Shown here in pieces: positions 1-9,852 of a stretch of 64,000 nucleotides of DNA (position 1 is the stretch's first letter; every line of letters begins with the position of its first letter). This DNA comes from Erigeron canadensis (lineage: Eukaryota; Streptophyta; Magnoliopsida; Asterales; Asteraceae). The notes under the pieces were generated by a model. It did not search any database, had not been told where the DNA came from, and saw only the letters and a program-made list of their open reading frames with translations. Location: positions 16,554,001 through 16,618,000 of the forward strand of contig NC_057764.1 of NCBI RefSeq assembly GCF_010389155.1. Direction: 5' to 3'. Both the position numbers and the translations under genes were made by a program.

Positions 1-15
1 GCAAAGTGGAGATGA

Positions 16-1365
16 ATGCAAAGAATTAGAGCATCAACTTTAAGGATCTTGAAAGTAGGATGGCCTAGTAACACTCAGCAGAATCCGAAGCAGAACCAAG
101 GGTCGAATAATGGTTTGAAGTACACTCCGCCCCCAGTTCGTCTGGAGCAAGCAAAGGCCATTACCACTCGTACAGGTAGATCCTATGACCCTCCTCCTAA
201 CCCTAATGTTATTGTTTCAGATGTGCAGGATACAGGAAATGATGAGGAAGATGAAGTGGATGATGAGATTGAGATGGAAGATAGACCGACTGTGAAGACT
301 CCGGTTACTCCACTAAAATCGGTTGTGACACCCGAGGCTAAGCCGTACAAGCCTAAGGTTCCATTTCCACAATGGTTCAGAAAGGCTAAGTTGAAGGAAC
401 AATATGATAAGTTTGTTAATATGATTAAAAATGTTCACATTAATGTTCCTTTAGTTGATTTGATCCAGGGGATGCCAAATTATGCGAAGTTTATCAAAAA
501 ACTTGTGAAAGATAAAGGAAAGATGGATGAGGTGAAAGCTACTTATTTAAATACCGAGTGTTCTGCTATCTTGCGGAATCAACAGATTCCACCTAAGCTT
601 GAGGATCCAGGGAGTTTCCTTATCACTTGTTCTATTCGTTCTTTGACTTGTAAGACACTTGCCGATTTAGGTGCTAGTATAAACTTGATGCCTTACTCAG
701 TTTGGAGTAAGTTGGCTTATGGGATTTTGAGACCTAGTCGCATGAGTATTCATTTAGCTGACCATTCTTTTCAGTATCCCATTGGGATTGCTGAAAACAT
801 GACTGTTCAAGTAGGTCATATTGTTTTTCTTGTTGATTTTGTGATCCTCGAAATGGAGGAAGATACTAAGGTACCCCTTATTTTAGGTAGACCATTCCTT
901 AATACCGCGGATGCTATCATCCGGGTAAAAGATAAGGAAATTTCTTTGGGTGTGGGTACGGATAGAATTGTATTTAATGTTGAAAGATCTATTAAGAATT
1001 CATATTCTACTGATGAGTCTTGTTTCAGGATAGATGTCATTGATGATGCTTTGGATCAAGAATTTGAAGAATTCATGGAGACTGAGGTTGATGAAGAGCT
1101 CACTTGCTTAGGAGCTGGAGAAATTGATGATGATGAACTGTTTGCAGAGGTTATGGCACTAAGTTTGGATGAAACACCTCCAGAGGATGAGAGCTTTGAA
1201 AAAGTTGTTGCTGATGGAAGCTCAAGGGTACCAAATTCTATTGATGTACCACCTACTAATCTGGAGCTTAAGCCATTGCCTGCCTACTTGGAGTATGCCT
1301 ATTTGGCAGGTAAATCCTCTTTGCCCGTGGTTATCTCTTCCTCACTCTCAAGTGAAGAGAAATGA
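16..1365 (+). pseudogene. Athila gag C-terminus plus aspartic protease
   Basis: This frame begins inside gag. No zinc knuckle is visible, so the gag N-terminus lies off-window. An acidic linker (about residues 70-95) leads to a gag-PR spacer with PQWFRKAKLKEQ. The protease domain follows at about residues 200-310, with the catalytic motif LADLGASINLMP (D-L-G in place of D-S/T-G, normal for Athila) and the flap-end motif PLILGRPFL. An acidic tail leads into the RT. The frame closes with TGA at 1363-1365, and the next codons read straight into RT-like sequence in the same frame, so I read the stop as a mutation rather than the natural gag end. The first ATG in the frame is not the true start. 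Confidence 0.85.
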
Positions 1366-2257
1366 CTTCTTTTGGCAGTACTTAAAGCTCATAAGCGGGC
1401 TTTTGCTTGGAAGACTACCGACATTCCAGGTATTATTCCTGATTTTTGCCAACATAAGATAGATTTTGTTGATGATGTTAAGCCCGTTGTCCAGCGACAA
1501 AGGAGGCTTAATCCCGATATGAAAGAGGTTGTGAAAAAAGAAGTCATTAAACTGTTAGATCCAGGGATCATTTTCCCTATTGCAGATAGTTCATGGGTAA
1601 GTCCAGTTCACTGTGTGCCCAAAAAGGGGGGCATGACAGCGATTGAAAATGAAAATAATAAACTTTTGGCTACTAGGACTGTAATGGGATGGCGGATTTG
1701 TATTGATTACCGTAAGCTTAATGATGCCATCCGTAAGGATCATTTTCCCCTCCCATTTATTGAACAAATGTTGGAAAGACTTGCAGGAAATGAGTACTTT
1801 TGTTTCTTAGATGGATTTTCAGGGTACTTTCAAATACCTAGTGATCCAAAAGACCAGGAGAAGACTACATTCACATGCCCATTTGGTACTTTTACCTACC
1901 GGCGAATGCCTTTTGGTTTGTGTAATGCCCAGGCACCTTCCAAAGGTGCGTGATTGCTATTTTCCAGGACATGCTTGAGACCTCCATAGAGGTTTTCATG
2001 GATGATTTCTCGGTTTTTGTGGATTCTTTTCGTACTTTCTTGCATAATTTAGATAAGATGTTGACACGGCGTGAAAGGGCACGCCTTGTCTTAAATTGGG
2101 AGAAGTGTCACTTCATGGTGACCGAGGGGATTGTTCTAGGTCATAAAGTGTCTAAGGTCATGTCGGCTTTTACCGTAGATTCATTAAAGATTTTTCTAAG
2201 ATTACTCGTCCGATGAGCCACTTGTTGGAGAAGGACGTCCCTTTTGTATTTGATGAA
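1366..2257 (+). pseudogene. Ty3 reverse transcriptase, broken
   Basis: The RT reads through WRICIDYRKLN, the motif A region (FLDGFSGYFQI, with its Asp) and MPFGLCNA. A frameshift near 1930-1953 moves the frame, and the catalytic FMDD box (VFMDDFSVF) continues in the ORF starting at 1950. Further stops occur at 2214-2216 and 2277-2279. The family normally reads one uninterrupted pol frame from PR through RT to RNase H, so this copy cannot make RT. Athila is assigned from context. An Ogre/Tat-type RT would look similar, but the DLGAS protease and the downstream ORF favour Athila. Confidence 0.85.
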
Positions 2258-2278
2258 TTTTTTTTAAGTGCTTTTTAG

Positions 2279-2757
2279 GTGTTAAAAGAGAAGTTGACCA
2301 ACTCTCCCATCATGGTTGGTCCGGATTGGAGTTTACCATTCAAATTGATGTGTGATGCAAGTGACTACGCCGTTGGATCAGTGCTTGGGCAAAGGGTTGA
2401 TAAGCATTTCAAGCCTATGTACTATGCTTGTAAAACCTTGAACCCCGCCCAGCAGAATTACACTACTACAGAGAAGGAGTTGCTAGCGGTAGTTTTTGCA
2501 TTTGATAAGTTTAGCGGTAGTCTTTGAAGTATTTGTTTTCTAAGCAAGATGCTAAGCCTAGACTTATTCGATGCATTTTGTTGCTTCAAGAGTTTGATAT
2601 AGAAATCAAAGATACGAAAGGTGCCGAGAACTTAGCAGCTCATCACTTGAGCTGGTTGGAAGACCCGAACCGAGAGGAACTTCAAGATGGGGAGATTAAG
2701 GATAAATTCCCCGATGAATCTTTGAATTTTATTTCTAATATTGATGAAGGTCCTTAG
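2279..2757 (+). pseudogene. Ty3 RNase H, with internal deletion
   Basis: The domain starts at LMCDASDYAVGSVLGQR (first catalytic Asp) and continues to TTTEKELLAVVFAFDKF (catalytic Glu). The ORF then stops at 2525-2527. The sequence resumes at KYLFSKQDAKPRLIR in the neighbouring frame, so the stretch normally holding the third acidic residue (a TDH-type motif) has been deleted. The tether towards integrase (FDIEIKDTKGAENLAA) is readable to the stop at 2755-2757. Loss of the third active-site residue alone would inactivate the enzyme. Confidence 0.8.
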
Positions 2758-4011
2758 TTTGCGGATATAGCTAATTATTTGGTTTCAGGTGAAATACCGG
2801 ATGATTTTTCGAAGCAACAAAAGAAGAAGCTCAGAACAGATGCCAAGCACTATTTTTGGGAGAGTCCGTATTTGATTCGAGTTTGTGTTGATGGAATGGT
2901 GAGAAGATGTGTAGCGGGAGCTAAAACTCGGGAGATATTGGATGCTTGTCACTATGGTCCAACTGGAGGTCATTATGGTCCTCAAGTTACAGGTATAAAG
3001 GTTTTTGATGCAGGTTTCTATTGGCCTACAATTTTCAAGGAGGCTCAAACTTTGGTGGAAACCTGTGACATTTGCCAAAGACAAGGAAGCATCACTAGAC
3101 GGGTTGAAATGTCACAGCAAGGAATTCAGGTATTTGAAGTATTTGACATTTGGGGCATAGACTTCATGGGACCATTCCCACCGTCTAATAAGTTTTAGTA
3201 TATTTTGGTTGCTGTTGACTACGTGTCTAAGTGGGCTGAAGCCAAGGCTTTGCCTACAAACGATGTAAGGGTACTCATTGATTTTTTGAAGCAATTATTT
3301 AGTAGATTTGGTTGCCCTAGAGCCTTAATTAGTGACCGTGGTACACATTTTGCTAATCATCAACTAGCTAAGGTTCTTAAAAGGTATGGTGTTTGTCATT
3401 ACTTTTCGACTTCATATCATCCACAGACCAGTGGTCAAGTGGAGAACACTAACAGGGCATTGAAAAGGATTTTAGAGAAAACGGTCGGGGATAACCCCAA
3501 GGTTTGGTCAAAAAAGTTAGATGATGCCTTGTGGGTATTTATGACAGCTTTTAAGACGCCGATTGGCACCACGCCATACCGGTTGCTCTACGGTAAGACT
3601 TGTCATTTACCGGTTGAATTAGAGGATAAGGCGTATTGGGCGTTGAGGAATTTGAATCTAGATATGATGGAGGCCGGTGAACTTAGGTTGTTGCAACTTC
3701 ACAAGCTCGTTGAGCTTAGTTTGGGTGCATATGAAAATTCTAGGATTTATAAGGAGAAAACCAAAGTTTACCATGACAAAAGGATCCGTAGGAAGGAGTT
3801 TAAGGTTGGAGCAAAAGTTTTGTTATTCTTGTCCAAATTTAAAATCAAACAACCAAACTTGACTTCTAGATGGATAGGTCCTTTTGTGATTAAGTATGTG
3901 TATCCGTCCGACTATGTTGAGCTGTTTAAAAGAAATGGAGACGGTTCTTTTATTGTGAATGGCTACAGGTTGAAGCTGTATTTGGAAGAAGACCAAGAGG
4001 GTCGAGTCTAG
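2758..4011 (+). pseudogene. Ty3 integrase, no chromodomain
   Basis: An HHCC zinc-binding region is present (HYGPTGGHYG, then CDICQRQG), followed by the catalytic core: DFMGPFP (D1), LISDRGTHF (D2) and GQVENTNRALKRILEK (E). A TAG at 3196-3198 splits the core just after D1. The C-terminal part (about 3750-4011) has the basic strand-rich tail typical of Ty3 elements and ends with GYRLKLYLEE, without a chromodomain. That supports Athila/Tat rather than a chromovirus. Apart from the one stop, the second half (3205-4011) is intact and is the best-preserved piece of this pol. Confidence 0.88.
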
Positions 4012-4202
4012 CTCATGACTCGTAAATAAATTAAGCGCTTCTCGGGAGGCAACTCGTGTTTAATTTTGTTGAATTTTATTTTCTTCTTACTAATTTTGTT
4101 TTGTCAAGAAAGTGCAGGTACAAATTTGGTGTGAAGCGGATTGAGGTAAGTTCGTGATAGAAAATTTTTCTAAGGAAAAAAATGGAATTTGGTGCCGTGA
4201 GT

Positions 4203-4330
4203 CCCCACTGCGCCGCAGTGGGGAAGTAACAAAGAGACTACGACGCAGTCTAGAATCACGGACCTCGGGTGCAAAAATCCCCACTGCGTCGCAGTGGGAG
4301 AAGGCCAAAGCCCACTGCGGCGCAGTGGGC
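4203..4330. repeat. Cluster of GC-rich odd-length palindromes (CACTGCG-N-CGCAGTG word)
   Basis: Four copies lie in 128 bp. At 4203-4223 there are 10-bp perfect arms around a central C. At 4236-4250 there is an imperfect copy. At 4280-4298 there are 9-bp perfect arms around T, and at 4310-4330 10-bp perfect arms around G. The centre base varies (C, A, T, G) while the arms are kept. The outer arm bases differ between copies but still pair (CCCC/GGGG and GCCC/GGGC). The cluster starts about 190 bp after the integrase stop. ORFs that read through it, as a PLRRSG-like repeat, are artefacts of the palindrome. Confidence 0.9.
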
Positions 4331-4557
4331 GAGTTGACTGGTCAAGGGGAGCGGGGTAATAAGCCAGAAAAAGAGAATAGAGGTATTTTTATCCACAAAA
4401 ATTGATCTCTCTTTTTCCTTCTTGCCTACAAACCGAAAACCCCTTTCAAAAACCTCCAAAAGCACCCGATTTCTCAATATTATTCACATTAATCTTGCAT
4501 TTTCTTCCTCTTTTCTTCTAGTTTATCATCTATCTACTATCATCATTGGAAGAGGAG

Positions 4558-5119
4558 TAAGTTTTCTTGTTTACTTTCTTTGTATAATCCTTGATTTTTG
4601 GTTTTAATTTTTAGGTTGTAATTTACGAATTAATTAGTGGGTTTTGTTGATTATGGGGTATAGAAGCTATTGTGGTATGTAATTTCACAATTCAAACACT
4701 TGTTCATCCGTATTTGATTTGAAATTAAAGCTAGGGTTTTGAAAAATTAGGGCTTTTTGATGAACAAGTGTGGGGGAGGATTAATGTTTATTAAGTGTTG
4801 ATTATTGCTTGTTGTAACTGTTGGAAGGATCTATTACCCCTAAATTGTGTTCAATTTCATGAAGAACATGTTTGAACTTGCCCAGAAACTATAGCCACTT
4901 CGCTGCAGTAGTGAAGGGTCTTGCCCACTACTGCGCCACAGTGGTTATCCACGTCCTTGTTTGTCCACTGCCTCACTGCGCCGCATTGAGGGAATGCTCA
5001 TGCCCACTGCGCCGTAGTGGGGTGACTTCTCTGCCAAAGATTTGTCGTTTGTTTAACATGATTTTAGTTGTGCATTCCTTATATCTCATAATTGTTTGTC
5101 TTATTGTTTGTGATTACAG
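4558..5119 (+). other. Possible intron between pol and the Athila ORF
   Basis: A good donor (GTAAGT at 4558-4563) lies downstream of a CT-rich leader-like stretch. A good acceptor (TGATTACAG ending at 5119) lies directly before the readable Athila ORF at 5120. The region between is AT-rich and noncoding. Spliced subgenomic RNAs for env-position ORFs are known for some plant Ty3 elements such as barley Bagy-2. That this is a real intron is inference from the splice sites and from where the coding signal begins. Confidence 0.4.
4895..5021. repeat. Second internal cluster of the same palindrome word
   Basis: Four more diverged copies lie at 4895-4913, 4924-4944, 4971-4991 and 5003-5021. The copy at 4971-4991 has CCTCA on the left and TGAGG on the right, so the outer arms have changed together relative to the CCCAC/GTGGG consensus. 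The cluster lies inside the proposed intron. Confidence 0.8.
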
Positions 5120-6886
5120 GATGCTACTGGAGTTGACAAGAGGAAACAGACAGAAGTCGGTCAAGCTAGCGGGACCGCCAAAGTCCCCGCTAAGACGGCT
5201 AGGAAAGCACCTGAAGCACCTACTCTTACTTTCTGGCCGGGGCAATTAAATGAAAAGCACGCATAGCTAGAGTTTGAAGGAATCAGACAACCACATAGGA
5301 ACAACTACCTTAATAAGTTGTTCTCTCTTTATAAGCATGTTGTTTGCCCCCCAAGATACCTTCATCCTACAGGTGCTTAGTTTTTTGGGGTTCAGGGTGA
5401 CATTGGCAGGTGGTTGAGCATTCAGGTACCAGTTGGTGGTAGGGTTGTTTATAATGATATGTGGCAAAACATTTTCCTGAATAGAGAACAGGTTTATCGT
5501 GAGTTGTGCTTAGAGTTTTACTCTACCTTGAAATTGACTAAGGAGTTGCATAAGGTCAAGGATATCTTTAAGGAAAGATGTGTGTTTTTTTTTTTTTGGG
5601 GGAACCCAAAGGAAGCTGTCTATAGCTGAGTTTGGGTATTATACTGGTATGTATTCGAGGGAGGAGTTGGATAACCGGGAATTCAGGCAACTGTTGAGAC
5701 AGGGTTTGTATGTGAAAGCTGATTTGGGTGATGATGAGTCCATAGCACAGTATTGGACTCGGATTTCTGGAGGAGAAGCTTGGCCTACTGGTGGGTCAGT
5801 TAGTGTGTCGAAGATAAGGAGTGTTAGATTGAGGTTGCTGCACAGGATGATTGTTACATTTCTGGTACAGAGGTCCACACATTGGGACAAGGCGTACCAA
5901 TTAGATTTATGGTTGATCAAGTTATTCTCTGAGGGGGCGCCCAGGAAATTTGTATTGGCCCCTATGGTTGTACTTGATCGCATGTGTAATCATTCTGATT
6001 CGGAGTTGGTGTTGGGGCACTTTATTATCCAGATTTATAGGCAGATGGGTATATTTGACTCTGATGAGTGCCAGACCGATCTTTCCCCCCGGGTTAATCA
6101 AGAGAGTTTGACCGAAAAAGAATTGATCCATGGGAAGATTGTTAAAAAGGGGTCGGGGGCCAGCCTGCCTGGTTAATGGATGACACCGGTGTTATTGGAG
6201 CGCCACCTCCAGATTTAGAGCCTGCTGATGTTGAGATGGGTGATGCTGCACCAGAGCCACCTAGGCGGGGGCGTAGCATTCCTGTCCCGAGCTCCTTTGA
6301 TATCTCAATTTTTGGACAGACTATCCAGAACATTTATGAGGAGCAGCAGCAGAGCCACCAAGCATTTGATGACTATCAGTGGAGGATGGAACAAGATATG
6401 ACCTGGATTGGTTCCCATCAGGCTTACACGAACTATACGTTAGATTACTATCAGCCCATGTGGAACGCCCAGTATCTTGGACAGGAGTTTGTCCGACCAG
6501 ATCAGGTTCCTGCTTTTAACCGACCACCTATCCATGTTCCCACGTATCGTCAGGGCGGCAGTTCTTTCTTCTCTATGCCTACCCCAGGGAACATGTCTCC
6601 TAGGCCCATTGACTTGGGAGGATCTCCGCGTGGGCCAGTGCAGTTTGGCACTTTTCAGGGGGGTGTTCCGGATGCTGGTGGTTCTTCTTCTGGTTTTGTT
6701 GCAGGTACTGGCTCGGGATTTGCTGATTTTGCTAGTGGTTCAGGTGTATTTGCTGGAGATGTAGGTTTAGATGCTGGAGGTTCAGGCTCAAGAGTAGGAG
6801 GCACACCAGAGCAGACCACTAGCTGGGTGGATGATCTTTTTGGCCCACCTGGTGCTCCTTATGCCTATCATGGGCAGCAGCAATAA
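5120..6886 (+). pseudogene. Athila ORF (env-position protein of unknown function)
   Basis: The reading frame begins at the proposed acceptor and encodes a protein of the kind found in Athila elements downstream of pol (Pfam ATHILA ORF-1 type). Visible features are a basic N-terminus, a conserved core of about 300 residues with AEFGYYTGMYSREEL, and a Gly/Ser- and Gln-rich acidic C-terminus (about 6176-6886). In-frame TAGs sit at 5264-5266 and 5378-5380. A 13-T run at 5585-5597 marks a frameshift, and another shift occurs at 6174-6178 (TAATG overlap). I see no convincing signal peptide or transmembrane helix, so calling it an envelope would be unsupported. Its biochemical role is unknown. Confidence 0.75.
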
Positions 6887-8610
6887 TGATGATGATGATG
6901 ACTTCAATCCGGTTCCGTGGGATGGGGTCATATTTGGTTGATTAATATTCAGTTTGGTATTTGGATGATTGTACCGTATACATTATTTCTATTTCTGTTG
7001 GTATTCACCCTACGCGGTGATGAGACATTGCATTGCATTTATATTTTCTTTTCTTTTCTTAGGTTGATTTGTTGCATAAAACAGTTATTACTTTGATAAT
7101 TTGGGAATTTGGTTTAATTGTGATGGAAGTGCAGCAGGTTTTTACATTTGATGGCTATAGCGCAACACAAATATGGGGGGGGGACCCCTTGGATTCTTTT
7201 CTCACCTATTTTTCTATGGCATCAATGTTGCTTGTTTGACGGTGTGCATATGCTGGCAGTAAGTTCAGCGCCGCATTTTTGTTGTTGGTATGTTTGATGC
7301 ACACACAACTCTCGCACCTTCCGTTTTGGTACAAGTTGTTTCTCCTGCCAACCAAAGTGTTCTTCCTATTTCGGAAGCGCAATGTGTGACACGGGGTCGA
7401 CTAACTTGTTTTAAAACGGAATGTGTCCTTATTCCGGTATGTGCTCTATTTAACGATTTTGCGTACCCCTATTTACCTTATTTTGACCGAATATGGACAT
7501 TGAGGGCATTGTCCATCTTAAGTGTGGGGGGTAGGTGGCAAATAGGTTTAAGCTACCGGGTTTATCACTTTTGTTGTTTTGCCTTTGTGATTTCTACCAG
7601 TTTTGTTGATGTGTCCCTCTCATAGACGTTTGGATTTTATCCAGGGGTATGAATCTCTCTTTTGAGTTATTCACTGTGATGTGCATGTTTTAAACTGGTG
7701 CTTTCAATTTGGCAGGATAATAGAAGTTGATATGATATTTAAACTTGAGTTGAACTTGTCCTTGTGGTAAATTGCTTTTGTCACTTAATTCTTAATTTAC
7801 TAAGCAATTTTACTACAAAATTTTTCCTTAACAAAAAAATTTAATTGGCGAAGTGTGTTCTGAACGGTCGTTTGGCTAATCCTTTGGGATTGATAACATT
7901 ACTTGCATACTCATATATATCCAAAACACCCAATTGTGAGATTTCATCATTTCGTATATAGTTGTGTCAGGTGACGGTTTTGGTTTGTTTGCTTCGTAAA
8001 TACGTCCCTCAATTGTGAGTATACCGGTGATGTGTTGATTCTAGAACTTGGTCTGGTGATCGTGACGAGTACATTGGATAACGAATTGGCATTTAGGTTT
8101 GACCATATTTTTTTCTTTCTTTCTTTTCACTTTTCTTTTGTATATCCATACCCCTATTATACAACCCTATACATATATTTGTATATACATACATTTTTCC
8201 TTCTTTTGTATACCTTAGAGAAATTATACACATATACATCACTTTGACTTTAGCTTTACCCTTGTATAAATCCACCTGTTCATGTAAATTTCACCTAATT
8301 ATACCTAACTTTACCGATAGTCTAATCCGGGGGACCGTTGATTGTCATTGGTTTGTTTAGATGGTTTGGGAGAGTTTCAGTGGATTGATTAGTGGAATAT
8401 TCTTGTTTATGAGAATGCTTTTATGGGTTAAGTTATTGAGGATTGTCTTGGATTATTCAAACAAAGGAAGTAAAGTGTTATAGGCATGTTTATCATTGTA
8501 AAAGGGTATCTACTAATAGGGTAAAAATGGTTCAAAAAGAATAAAAAGAATTGGAAACAGAAAAATTAAAATAAAAAAAAAAAGAAGAAAGAACTTGGGC
8601 TACTAGTGGG
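6887..8610 (+). other. Athila 3' spacer, noncoding
   Basis: There is no coding signal in 1.7 kb. It opens with a GAT-repeat tail, contains a 9-G run (about 7175-7183) and a purine-rich AAGTGTGGGGGG stretch near 7520, and becomes T/A-rich towards 8100-8300. Such spacers between the last ORF and the polypurine tract are usual in Athila elements. It continues at 20580 on the far side of the copia insertion. Confidence 0.7.
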
Positions 8611-9083
8611 TGTAAGTCCCAACTATTACTAGATGGGTGCTGAAGACACCTCTATGTCGATGGTGAGTGAACTTTGCAACACCATCAATTAATCTGGATA
8701 TGACCAGTTTAGATTGATCGTGTACTAGGTTAACTGGAGTAAATGTATTAAGGTGACAGAATACGTAAATTAATACAATGCAATAATATAAATGACAAGT
8801 ATATAAACTGGTGAGACAATATGTAGTTTTTCAAGTGTATTTTATTTATTGATTGTTTAAATAAAATATAAGGTTGTTGCGGAACCAAGATAATACATGA
8901 ATGTATATATCCTAACAACCCATGAATTACAATTGATCTAAACTTGGAAATTCTCCTAAACAATCGAAACACTTAGAGTTGTCAAATGTTCCTTTTTGCG
9001 ATTGAGAGAATATTGCACAAGTTCACCAATATTGCAGAATATATGTATTTGCAAAGTTGTTCAAAATGCTTGTGCAAGGACCT

Positions 9084-9092
9084 CTATTTATA
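9084..9092 (-). promoter_or_regulatory. LTR TATA box
   Basis: TATAAATAG on the minus strand, with about 490 bp of U3 upstream. The same box is at 20541-20549 in the truncated 5' LTR. Confidence 0.75.
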
Positions 9093-9330
9093 GTCGAAGA
9101 TTGAGCATGGGGATCTCAACTTTGACGTACAAATATGGTTGACAGCACACAAAAGTATTGTTTAAATAATCCTTTGTGTGTGCTAAATAAAGTAAGACAA
9201 AAGTTTACTTTATTCAACCACTCTACATCTTTGCACCTTTATCCATAGACAATATCATTGTCCGGTTAAAAGGATGTAGAGTAAAAAGGTCCTCCTCGTA
9301 ATCAGTGTAAAGCTTTGTAAGAGCATTTAC

Positions 9331-9563
9331 ACTGGAGGATTCTCCAGTTGATTGATCTGGTAGATTGTCAACTGGGCTTCGCTGCCATTGCCAATCTCTG
9401 TCTTCCATTTGTTGTCTTAGACTTCAACTGGAAGGTCTTCAGATTCTAGTCTTCTGATCTCAACTGGAGGAAGTCATCAGTTGCTAAACCTGTACAATGC
9501 AACTGGACTTCTAATATTTCGGACAATTCCGCATGCTCTCTAGATGTCGCTGGAGAGCTCCAG
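9331..9563. repeat. Dyad repeats of the CTGGAG/CTCCAG word in U3
   Basis: At 9331-9348 ACTGGAG and CTCCAGT form 7-bp arms around GATT. At 9550-9563 CTGGAG and CTCCAG surround AG. Further half-copies (CAACTGGAGG, CCAGTTG, CAACTGG) lie between them. A diverged LTR of the same family keeps the pattern at 26954-26981, including the perfect palindrome ACTGGCCAGT at 26972-26981. The word also seems common through this element's coding region, but I have not counted it. Confidence 0.7.
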
Positions 9564-9580
9564 TTTGGCTTAAACTAACA

Positions 9581-9593
9581 AACCCCCTAATTG
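9581..9593 (-). other. Polypurine tract of the copia element
   Basis: On the minus strand this reads CAATTAGGGGGTT, directly upstream of the 3' LTR start. It is the expected primer site for plus-strand DNA synthesis. Confidence 0.85.
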
Positions 9594-9852
9594 TCCAGAA
9601 ATATTGTCAAGTATTTTCAAACTTGTTTCTATACAAGTTTAAGTTTGAAATACTTGAGTTTGATAAAACCTATTAAGTTTCCAAGACATTTTTATAGATC
9701 ATCAAATGTCTTGGATTTTGTTTTAATTGTTTGTAGATCTTATCAGATATCTTACTTGTGAGTTACAATCTGGCAACTTGTATATACACAACATTTACAA
9801 AGAAGTTACAAGAAAGTAAACAAAATCACAAGCAGATAGTTAGAAGGAAAAC

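Larger units (their letters stand above)
8611..9580 (-). repeat. 3' LTR of the minus-strand copia element (970 bp)
   Basis: On the plus strand the LTR runs from TGTAAGTCCC to CTAACA, so it has the canonical TGT/ACA ends. It abuts the polypurine tract at 9581. A TATA box (minus strand TATAAATAG) lies at 9084-9092. The sequence from 8611 to 9119 recurs at 20071-20579. Confidence 0.93.

Noticed and set aside
4154..4405. Open frames with repeated PLRRSG-like peptide at 4154-4405 and 21368-21733, also on the other strand
   Set aside because: They are translations of the ACTGCGCCGCAGT palindromes. They have no homologous context and occur on both strands.
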